In this document: positions 24,701 through 36,700 of the stretch, one piece after another
Position numbering within the stretch: the first letter of the stretch is position 1
How the letters are laid out: each line of letters opens with the position of its first letter
Source: Liolophura sinensis
Taxonomy: Eukaryota; Mollusca; Polyplacophora; Chitonida; Chitonidae
Assembly (NCBI RefSeq): GCF_032854445.1
Contig: NC_088302.1
Coordinates: forward strand, 1,922,001 to 1,986,000
Length of the DNA: 64,000 bases
Reading direction: 5' to 3'
Notes under the pieces: generated by a model
What the model was told of the DNA's origin: nothing
The model's input: the letters and a program-made list of their open reading frames with translations, nothing else
The model's database searches: none
Made by a program: the position numbers and the translations under genes

Positions 24701-27700
24701 ATCCACTCATACTGGTGCACAGTGACTAGGTAAACTACCTTCCACCTGTTACACTTTCTGTTTTATAGTGACCAGTCATGGGATCCACTCATACTAGTGC
24801 ACAGTGACTAGGTAAACTACCTTCCACCTATAACATTTTCTGTTTTATAGTGACCAGTCATGGGATCCTCTCATACTGGTGCACAGTGACTAGGTAAACT
24901 ACCTTCCACCTGTTACACTTTCTGTTTTATAGTGACCAGTCATGGGATCCACTCATACTAGTGCACAGTGACTAGGTAAACTACCTTCCACCTGTAACAT
25001 TTTCTGTTTTATAGTGACCAGTCATGGGATCCACTCATACTGGTGCACAGTGACTAGGTAAACTACCTTCCACCTATAACATTTTCTGTTTTATAGTGAC
25101 CAGTCATGGGATCCACTCATACTGGTGCACAGTGACTAGGTAAACTACCTTCCACCTGTAACATTTTCTGTTTTATAGTGACCAGTCATGGGATCCACTC
25201 ATACTAGTGCACAGTGACTAGGTAAACTACCTTCCACCTGTTACACTTTCTGTTTTATAGTGACCAGTCATGGGATCCACTCATACTGGTGCACAGTGAC
25301 TAGGTAAACTACCTTCCACCTATAACATTTTCTGTTTTATAGTGACCAGTCATGGGATCCACTCATACTAGTGCACAGTAACTAGGTAAACTAACTTCCA
25401 CCCGTAACACTTTCTGTTTTATAGTGACCCGTCATGGGATCCACTCATACTGGTGCACAGTGACTAGGTAAACTACCTTCCACCTATAACATTTTCTGTT
25501 TTATAGTGACCAGTCATGGGATCCACTCATACTGGTGCACAGTGACTAGGTAAACTACCTTCCACCCGTAACACTTTCTGTTTTATAGTGACCAGTCATG
25601 GGATCCTCTCATACTGGTGCACAGTGACTAGGTAAACTACCTTCCACCTGTAACATTTTCTGTTTTATAGTGACCAGTCATGGGATCCACTCATACTGGT
25701 GCACAGTGACTAGGTAAACTACCTTCCACCTATAACATTTTCTGTTTTATAGTGACCAGTCATGGGATCCACTCATACTGGTGCACAGTGACTAGGTAAA
25801 CTACCTTCCACCCGTAACACTTTCTGTTTTATAGTGACCAGTCATGGGATCCTCTCATACTGGTGCACAGTGACTAGGTAAACTACCTTCCACCTGTAAC
25901 ATTTTCTGTTTTATAGTGACCAGTCATGGGATCCACTCATACTGGTGCACAGTGACTAGGTAAACTACCTTCCACCTATAACATTTTCTGTTTTATAGTG
26001 ACCAGTCATGGGATCCACTCATACTGGTGCACAGTGACTAGGTAAACTACATTCCTCCTGTAACACTTTCTGTTTTAACGTATAAGAGAAAAATACATGA
26101 AGTGTATGTCCTCACAAGAATAATAGATGAAGCGTATGTACTCTACAGAATTGTAAATGAAGCATATGTACTCAAGAGAATAACAAATGAAGCCTATGAT
26201 ACGTATTCAAGAAAATAGCAAACGAAGTGTATATATGTACAAGGATAATAAATGAAGTGTACATACTCATAATAAACAAAGCAGAGATACTCACGAGAAC
26301 ACAGCAGGAAACCTTTCCTGAAGATTGTGGCCCGTGTTGGCAAAGATCTGCAGCGTCAAGTCCACTGAAACCATGCAGGAAAAGGGCGTCAACACTAACA
26401 CGTGGTTCAACTGAACAATCTATTATCTAACTTTCTGTGCTTCATGTTTTATACAACACTGCACACATGTACAGATCTACAATATTTTCTCCTTTCTTTC
26501 TTCTATTATTGACAGCATGATCACATAAGGGGGAGACAACTCTATTATATTACAAACCATAAACTATTAACTACAACTCTCAACACAAATGACCTTATAT
26601 GTAAGCCATCCCATTCTAAAATGTACCAGAAAAATTTCATCGTTCAGTTATTAAAAAGACCATAATCCTTTCACTGAAAGCTGAGAATTCATGAAAGCCC
26701 ATTGCTACATGTGCTTTTACATATTTCACATTCAATAACGTCTGGACTCCAACTTATCATTGCTCACCTATGATATCATCCTCATTTTTGAGGAACACAA
26801 TCAGCTGCCCAAATACCTCATCAGCATCAAAGTGTTTAGGGAACGCCCAAGACAATGCCTGGAATATAATATTTTAATAAAAGATCAAACATTGTTTGTA
26901 GAGGATAGACGGTGTAGTGACCACGCTGTAGTCGAAAACCAAGTGACTTCATGCAAGCTCAACACATGCAATCAGGGATCTTATTTATTGATTTATTTGA
27001 TTGGTGTTTTACGTCATACTCAAGAATATTTCACCCATAGGACGGCGCCCAGCATTATGGTGGGAAAAAAACGAGCAGTGCCCGGAGGAAACCCATGACC
27101 ATCCGCAGGTTGCTGGAAGACGTACAGCCAGAGAGGAAGCCAGCATGAGCTGGACTTGAACTCACACTGACCGCATTGGTGAGAGGCTCCTGGGTCATTA
27201 CGCTGCGCTAGTGCGCTAACCAACTGAGCCACGGAGGCCCCATCAGGGCTCGTGAAATTACCAAGATCGAGCTGTGGTGTAATTATTATGTTATATAAAT
27301 AAATATAAGTATAATATAAAAAATGACTAGACTATTGTGTACATCCATAATAAGTATAGAGCAGCCCGCACAGAAAATTGTATCTCAACCCACATTATAT
27401 TTCAGGCCCCGGTATCACCAGGTGATGTTAGGCTTAAAGTTTTGATCATTAATATTTAGTATGTTAATTTCTGTTATTTCAGCTGAAATTTGTTGTACAA
27501 CTGCTTACCCAGAATTTACATTCTGACGCAATATTTTGACCTCGTTACATCAGAAATTAACAATTTTAAAGTGATCTGAAATTCTGACTTAAGTCTAAGA
27601 TGTCTTTGTGATCCCGGGGCTAGGTGTTCCATGAGCCCCATGATAGTACAGTGTACATGTTGTCAGTTCTGTGAGCCCCATGATAGTACAGTGTACATGT

Positions 27701-30700
27701 TGTCAGTTCTGTGAGCCCCATGATAGTACAGTGTACATGTTGTCAGTTCTGTGAGCCCCGTGATAGTACAGTGTACATGTTGTCAATTCCGTGAGCCCCA
27801 TGATAGTACAGTGTACATGTTGTCAGTTCCGTGAGCCCCATGATAGTACAGTGTACATGTTGTCAGTTCCGTGATCCCCATGATAGTACAGTGTACATGT
27901 TGTCAGTTCCGTGAGCCCCATGATAGTACAGTGTACATGTTGTCAGTTCCGCGAGCCCCATGATAGTACAGTGTACATGCTGTCAGTTCCGTGAACCCCA
28001 TGATAGTACAGTGTACATGTTGTCAGTTCCGTGATCCCCATGATAGTACAGTGTACATGTTGTCAGTTCCGTGAGCCCCATGATAGTACAGTGTACATGT
28101 TGTCAGTTCCGTGAGCCCCATGATAGTACAGTGTACATGTTGTCAGTTCCGTGAGCCCCATGATAGTACAGTGTACATGTTGTCAGTTCCGTGATCCCCG
28201 TGATAGTACAGTGTACATGTTGTCAGTTCCGTGAGCCCCATGATAGTACAGTGTACATGTTGTCAGTTCCGTGATCCCCGTGATAGTACAGTGTACATGT
28301 TGTCAGTTCCGTGAGCCCCATGATAGTACAGTGTACATGTTGTCAGTTCTGTGAGCCCCATGATAGTACAGTGTACATGTTGTCAATTCCGCGAGCCCCA
28401 TGATAGTACAGTGTACATGTTGTCAGTTCCGTGATCCCCATGATAGTACAGTGTACATGTTGTCAGTTCCGTGATCCCCATGATAGTACAGTGTACATGT
28501 TGTCAGTTCCGTGAGCCCCATGATAGTACAGTGTACATGTTGTCAGTTCCGTGAGCCCCATGATAGTACAGTGTACATGTTGTCAGTTCCGTGATCCCCG
28601 TGATAGTACAGTGTACATGTTGTCAGTTCCGTGAGCCCCATGATAGTACAGTGTACATGTTGTCAGTTCTGTGAGCCCCGTGATAGTACAGTGTACATGT
28701 TGTCAGTTCCGTGAGCCCCATGATAGTACAGTGTACATGTTGTCAGTTCTGTGAGCCCCGTGATAGTACAGTGTACATGTTGTCAGTTCTGTGAGCCCCA
28801 TGATAGTACAGTGTACATGTTGTCAGTTCTGTGAGCCCCATGGTAGTACAGTGTACATGTTGTCAGTTCTGTGAGCCCCATGATAGTACAGTGTACATGT
28901 TGTCAGTTCCGTGAGCCCCGTGATAGTACATTGTACATGTTGTCAGTTCCGTGAGCCCCGTGATAGTACAGTGTACATGTTGTCAGTTCCGTGAGCCCCG
29001 TGATAGTACATTGTACATGTTGTCAGTTCCGTGAGCCCCGTGATAGTACAGTGTACATGTTGTCAGTTCTGCGAGCCCCATGATAGTACAGTGTACATGT
29101 TGTCAGTTCCGCGAGCCCCATGATAGTACAGTGTACATGTTGTCAGTTCCGTGAGCCCCATGATAGTACAGTGTACATGTTGTCAGTTCCGTGAGCCCCA
29201 TGATAGTACAGTGTACATGTTGTCAGTTCCGCGAGCCCCATGATAGTACAGTGTACATGTTGTCAGTTCCGCGAGCCCCATGATAGTACAGTGTACATGT
29301 TGTCAGTTCCGCGAGCCCCATGATAGTACAGTGTACATGTTGTCAGTTCTGGGAGCCCCATGATAGTACAGTGTACATGTTGTCAGTTCTGTGAGCCCCA
29401 TGATAGTACAGTGTACATGTTGTCAGTTCTGTGAGCCCCATGATAGTACAGTGTACATGTTGTCAGTTCTGTGAGCCCCATGATAGTACAGTGTACATGT
29501 TGTCAGTTCTGTGAGCCCCATGATAGTACAGTGTACATGTTGTCAGTTCTGTGAGCCCCATGATAGTAAAGTGTACATGTTGTCAGTTCTGTGAGCCCCA
29601 TGATAGTACAGTGTACATGTTGTCACTTCTGTGAGCCCCATGATAGTACAGTGTACATGTTGTCAGTTCTGTGAGCCCCATGATATTACAGTGTACATGT
29701 TGTCAGTTCTGTGAGCCCCATGATAGTACAGTGTACATGTTGTCAGTTCTGTGAGCCCCATGATAGTACAGTGTACGTGTTGTCAGTTCTGTGAGCCCCA
29801 TGATAGTACAGTGTACATGTTGTCAGTTCTGTGAGCCCCATGATAGTACAGTGTACGTGTTGTCAGTTCTGTGAGCCCCATGATAGTACAGTGTACATGT
29901 TGTCAGTTCTGTGAGCACCATGATAGTACAGTGTACATGTTGTAAATGGTCCCTCATACTAACTCATAATAACCACTCCTCAATAATACAGTCAGTTAAT
30001 TCCTCGAATTATTTATATATAATGATGATGATTCTTCTGCAACCAATCAATTTTTCGCCCTTATGAGGGAGGTCAGAATCATGAGAGGGGGGAAAGAGAA
30101 AGCACTTGTGTGATCAGGTGTTTCCTATGTCCTAATGTCTTAAGTCCTTTGCCTTTGATACCTGGACATGAAAATCTAGCTACATGTACACAGCTGTGAC
30201 ATACCAACAGAAGCTGCATGCCTTTCTCTCCAGCCTTGGGGATTCCCTCTGCCATGTCACTGATGCCCACCACGACATCACTGACATGGTGTACCACCAT
30301 TTGTATGGCCATTTTGTCAATCATGACAGGGGCGGTCCTCTCCAGAAGGGCCTTCACAGTCGTGTAATACACATTCTGAGGGTTAGGGTTACCCACTTTC
30401 TTCAGCACTTCTTTCTGTAACACAGGACAAAAAATTAACGAATGAAGTCAGCTGGTATGATATGATGATAAAGTAAATTTTTATCCTTATTTCACTTAAT
30501 AACAATACTTGAGAGCACACTAAGCAAGACATATTGTTTGCTCGGAGTGACACATTAAATACTTCAACTGCTACTACACTTAGTTGCAGTGTGTACAAAT
30601 CTGGACAAAAATCCAATCAAAATTACAGGACAATGCCAAAACTTGCCAAAATAATTAAACAACTCATGTTTGACTTTGAATAATTGAGGGTACCTGTACA

Positions 30701-33700
30701 CACAGCACTAACCACTATACGAGGGTACCTGTACACACAGCATATACCACTAGGTGGGGGTACCTGTACACACAGCACATACCACTAGGTGAGGGTACCT
30801 GTACACACAGCACATACCACTAGATGAGGGTACCTATACACCCAGCATATACCACTAGGTGGGGGTACCTGTACACACAGCATATACCACTAGGTGAGGG
30901 TACCTGTACACACAGCACATACCACTAGGTGAGGGTACCTATACACACAGCACATACCACTAGGTGAGGGTACCTGTACACACAGAACATACAACTAGAT
31001 GAGGGTACCTATACACACAGCATATACCACTAGGTAGGGGTACCTGTACACACAGCATATACCACTAGATGAGGGTACCTGTGCACACAGCACATACCCC
31101 TAGACGAGGGTACCTGTACACACAGCACATACCACTAGGTGAGGGTACCTGGACACACAGCATATACCACTAGGTGGGGGTACCTGTACACACAGCACAT
31201 ACCACTAGGTGAGGGTACCTGTACACACAGCACATACCACTAGGTGGGGGTACCTGTACACACAGCACATACCACTAGGTGGGGGTACCTGTACACACAG
31301 CATATACCACTAGATGAGGGTACCTATACACACAGCATATACCACTAGGTGGGGTACCTGTACACACAGCATATACCACTAGGTGAGGGTACCTGTACAC
31401 ACAGCACATACCACTAGGTGAGGGTATCTGTACACACAGCACATACCACTAGATGAGGGTACCTGTACACACAGCACATATCACTAGACGAGGGTACCTG
31501 TACACACAGCACATACCACTAGGTGAGGGTACCTGTACACACAGCACATACCACTAGGTGAGGGTACCTGTACACACAGCACATACCACTAGGTGAGGGT
31601 ACCTGTACACACAGCACATACCACTAGGTGGGGGTACCTGTACACACAGCACATACCACTAGGTGGGGGTACCTGTACACACAGCACTTACCACAGCATC
31701 CTCAGCCTTCTTACAGGTACACTCAGGACTACAGAGAATCTTGACCACCTGGCGGATTCTTTGGTCCTCCCACATTGTGTTGCTGAACTTTTTTAGACGC
31801 TCCAAGGCTTTTACACTATCAGGTAAACATCCTAAACAAATCAACATACAAATGTGATTGTAAATACACTTCAGATTTCACATTCTTACACACTCATTTC
31901 AAATAGAATTAATGTATTTTAAACTGTACTAAAAAATATTTCACTTATACGATGGTGGCCAGCATTATGGTGGGAGGAAACCTGGTAGAGCCCGAGGCAA
32001 ACCCACGACCATCCACAGGTTGAAGCAGAATTCTGACTATAATCATTCACATCAGATTTCAATCTTATGAGAATATCCTCTTCCTCCCACTGAGAACAGG
32101 AGATTATGTATCATTTACCCTACATATATCCCATTTCCCCTACAAGAAACCACAAAACATGCAGTCCACATGAATGTGACATGTGTATTCATGAGGCCTA
32201 ACTTACTGGCTAGTGTAACTAGTTTGGGGTTAATCATGATAAATGTGACATGTATTGATGACGACTGACTTACTGGCTAGTGTATTTAATTATTTATTTG
32301 ATTGGTGTTCACGCCGTACTCAAGAATATTTCACTTATACGACGGCGACCAGCATTATGGTGGGTGGAAACCGAGCACAGCCCGGGGGAAACCCACGACC
32401 ATCTGCAGGTTGCTGGTAGACCTTCCCATGTACGGCCGGAGAGGAAGCCAGCATGAGCTGGTCTTGAACTCACAGCGACCACATTGGTGAGAGGCTTCTG
32501 GGTCACTCCGTTGCGCTAGCGCGCTAACCGACTGAGCCATGGAGGCCCCGTACTGGCTAGTGTAACTAGCTTGTGGTTGATCATGATGAATGTGACGTGT
32601 ACTGGTGAGGACTGACTTACTGGCTAGTGTAACTAGTTTGGGGTTGATCATTGACAGTGTAGGAGCTTTTCCCTCATCATACAGGTCCTGGTCCAGGAGA
32701 TCCACCAGCTGCTCCAGACAGTTACGTACACTACAACATACAACAATTAAATAAAACTTCAATTTGGTTTGTGAACTCAGGATTTTCATGCCGGTAATCG
32801 GAGACCAAATTACGAAATACCCCTAAACGCCCAAATAAACTTATCAAAAGAGCCCAAATTCAAGAACAATTCAAATTTAAATTTGGCAAATATGAGAAAA
32901 TTTAACGAGCGGTTTTTCGTTTCAGCTCATTTGTACATTTGCACCGTCAACTACTGCTCAACCTTTTACCTTATTCCCAGTCTTTGCTTACTTCCGTCTT
33001 GTGGTTCGTGTGTTCATAATACATTGTAGGGGTGTAGAAGCGTGTGACTCTGAAGGTGCTTAAGAACAAGGTGTAGCCTCATTCTGATTAACACCAAAAT
33101 ACCTCGTGGTAGAAAACAACTAGTTTTTACTTACTGCTTGTTCTAAATTCACAAATTACCTCCCTTGATTCTGGAAGCCTTTCAGAACATTTTTATTGCT
33201 ATTTTACATTTTGGATTTACTTTTGACTCTGTATTCTCACTATCAATAAGATAAGACAGTAAGTTGTTCTACTAACGCGTACTGAAGTAGATTTTAATTC
33301 CCAGTGTTCAAAAATGATGAATGATATAAACATGTGAATGCGACAAGTTTTTAGGGTAACAAATCACAACTGCATTAGTGTTTTGCTGTTCAACAAAAGA
33401 GTACTGAGACCTGGATAAACAGATACAGAAAACTCTTGTACTTCGACTGTCATTCAAACTTTTACGCTATATGGCCTAGACCCACCCGGACCAGCGGCCA
33501 AATTAGATGGCTGTATCTGACCCTGGGACTACAGGTACAGGATCAACATGTACTCAGGTTATTTGTTAGTAAGTGAGTGAGTGAGTGCTTTTGGTCTAAT
33601 GTTGTACTTAACAAGTTTTCAGTCATATGACGATGAAGGAATCCTCTTAGTGTATGTAATGTGCCTCCTCGTTGCAGGACGGATTTCCACCGCTCTTTCA

Positions 33701-36700
33701 TCTAGTGCTGCTTCACTGAGGCGCCTTACTGATGGCAAGTAAGCCACCCCACCTAAGCCATTATACTGATACGGGTCAACCAGTCCTTGCACTATCCCCT
33801 TCATGCTGAACGCCAAGTGAGGAAGTAACAACTTCCTTTTTTAAGGTTTTAGGTGTGACCCTATACAGGATTGGCCCTCGATTTACCGCCCCCGAAGCAG
33901 ACTCTCTACCAACAGAGCTATCGGCACTGGTCAGGAAGAGATTTCAAAGGGGATATATAGCAACTGCCTCAAAAATCACAAATATTACTTTTGGTGCTGA
34001 AATAAAATTTTTCCAGCAGGATGTTATCTGTCCTTCCAAAAGAACCTCAAAATATCTTTGATTGAGAGGATTTTTAGGTCGAAATTTATCGTATTTATCG
34101 TAGAAAGTAAAAAATTGACTTTAATAATTAAGCGAGAGAATAATTAAGTTTTTTCCACGTGTGAAGTTTCATCCCTCACAGTGATCTTATACAAGCAACT
34201 TGCGATACAAGCAGCTATCTGCCAGTATTGGTCTTATGAGGTGATTAAAACAAAACCTGTGCAGATTACATACACTTAGAATTCTGATCTGAGTCTCAGA
34301 GGGACAACAGATAACTAATGAATTCATGAATGAAAATGAACCTTTGATCTTTTGTGAATTCTGCTAGGTCACTTACTTCAGTTGGGCCTTAAGAACTTCA
34401 TTGAAAGCTCTGTGAACAAACAACATAAAATAATTAAAATGTTAAATGGACTGCAATACAGACAAGGACAACAAAGAGAGTACATTGACAGAGCTTTTAA
34501 GATATTTGAACATATGTTCTGACTTATAGGATTGGAGATTATTCTGAACAACTGCTCAGTAAAAGGAAAAAGCATCCTTCGTGATCAACTTGATCTGGCT
34601 TTCTCTCTGTGCGGTTTGAATTTTGAAAAAAGAGCAAAAAAACTCACAAATAATAAATTACTTAATGAAAGATATTTTCTAGAATCTGCTTTCAATACTG
34701 TAGAACTGTAAAAGAGGAAGAAATATAAGCAATGGATCTGTCAGACTTACTTAACAGCATAGTCATCCAGGGAAGCATAGAGCAGGTAGAGTTTCCTCAT
34801 CCGTTCTTCACTGGGTAATGTGTATGGTACAATACAGGTGTTGAAAACCCTCTCTACCAGAAGTCTGATCAAGGCAAACCAAAAACACACACACAATGTC
34901 AATGTATTAAACAAATCACATTGCAGGTAAAACTACAAAAGTGTCACCCCTTCCTTTCCTACATTTGACTTGATGCATACATTTGCAGAGGCAATTGTGC
35001 GCTAAAAATCTGCCACTGTCATCTCTCTCCAAATGTCAGTGCCGTATCAGTGAAATATTCTTGAGTACGGCGTAAAACGCAAATCAAATAAAAAAAATAA
35101 ATATATCCCCTCCAACTGCCTCACCCAGCCAACCCCAAAATATTAAATAACATTAAAAGAACTAAATTTTTAAGGTTGATTATAATACTTGAAGAATGAG
35201 TCAAGATGAATAAATTTTACAAATCGTCAGCGTTGCACAAGCTGAATGACAACAGACTGCAACACGACTGGACTCAATTTATGCCAAGACACACTGACAG
35301 GTGATTGGACAAGGACGCTTGAGAGGTTGATGTTGCTTTAAACTCTGCTCAACTCACTTCAATTGCTTGATTTCATGACTAATTAATGACTGCTGTCAGG
35401 GTAAGGTTGTGAAAAGAACTGTTTCTTTGTTTTCTAAAGGCAACCTAAGAGCAAAAATGACATGAACCAAGTTAAGCAGATGTCAGAGACGTACTTCACT
35501 GTCGTGAACGACATGAACCAAGTTAAGCAGATGTCAGAGACGTACTTCACTGTCGTGAACGACATGAACCAAGTTAAGCAGATGTCAGAGACGTACTTCA
35601 CTGTCGTGAACGACATGAACCAAGTTAAGCAGATGTCAGAGACGTACTTCACTGTCGTCATTGACATGAACCAAGTTAAGCAGATGTCAGAGACGAACTT
35701 CACTGTCGTCAATGACATGAACCAAGTTAAGCAGATGTCACGGACGTACTTCACTGTCGTCAATGACATGAACCAAGTTAAGAAGATGTCGGAGACGAAC
35801 TTCACTGTCGACAATGACAGGAACCAAGTTAAGCAGATGTCGGAGACGTACTTCACTGTCGTCAATGACAGGAACCAAGTTAAGCAGATGTCGGAGACGT
35901 ACTTCACTGTCGTCAATGACATGAACCAAGTTAAGCAGATGTCGGAGACGTACTTCAATGTCGTCAATGACATGAACCAAGTTAAGCAGATGTCGGAGAT
36001 GTACTTCACTGTCGTCAATGACATGAACCAAGTTAAGCAGATGTCGGAGACGAACTTCACTGTCGTCAATGACATGAACCAAGTTAAGCAGATGTCGGAG
36101 ACGAACTTCACTGTCGTCAATGACATGAACCAAGTTAAGCAGATGTCGGAGACGAACTTCACTGTCGTCAATGACATGAACCAAGTTAAGCAGATGTCGG
36201 AGACGAACTTCACTGTCGTCAATGACATGAACCAAGTTAAGCAGATGTCAGAGACGAACTTCACTGTCGTCAATGACATGAACCAAGTTAAGCAGATGTC
36301 AGAGACGTACTTCAATGTCGTCAACACTCTGCTGCTTACCTGTCGTCAACACTCTGCTGGTAGTAAGCGTGCAACACCTTGTCCTTGATCCAGGTTACCC
36401 TCTCCATAAAGTGAGCGTCAAATGGCTCTCTCTGGCTGATGCGCTTGTACAGCGCCCCCAAGCCGAGCAGTGCCTCGCGACGTATCTTGAACTGTGACAA
36501 GACATTTTTTATTTAATTATTATCATATATTTAAGTTCAAAAATACACTATACACTAAAGATTACAGATTTCGTCTGGATGGAGTGTATGAGGCAAATCC
36601 AAGATAAGGTTTACCCTAAATGATCAGAAATTTTGTGTCCATAACTTACTTGTCCATTTTTCCTGATTCTGCGTAACACTGATTTAGAAAGGTGTTCTGA

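Noticed and set aside
27630..29943. CRISPR-like array
   Set aside because: Units are head-to-tail with no unique spacers, in a eukaryotic intron; it is a minisatellite.
33880..33930. tRNA gene on the - strand
   Set aside because: Only the A box and a degraded B box are present, joined to a SINE body with an ACTC tail; it is a SINE head.
35434..36388. Open frames of 308, 297 and 165 codons on both strands
   Set aside because: They are produced by a 51-bp stop-free tandem repeat inside a PDS5 intron; there is no non-repeat coding sequence and no splice or promoter context.
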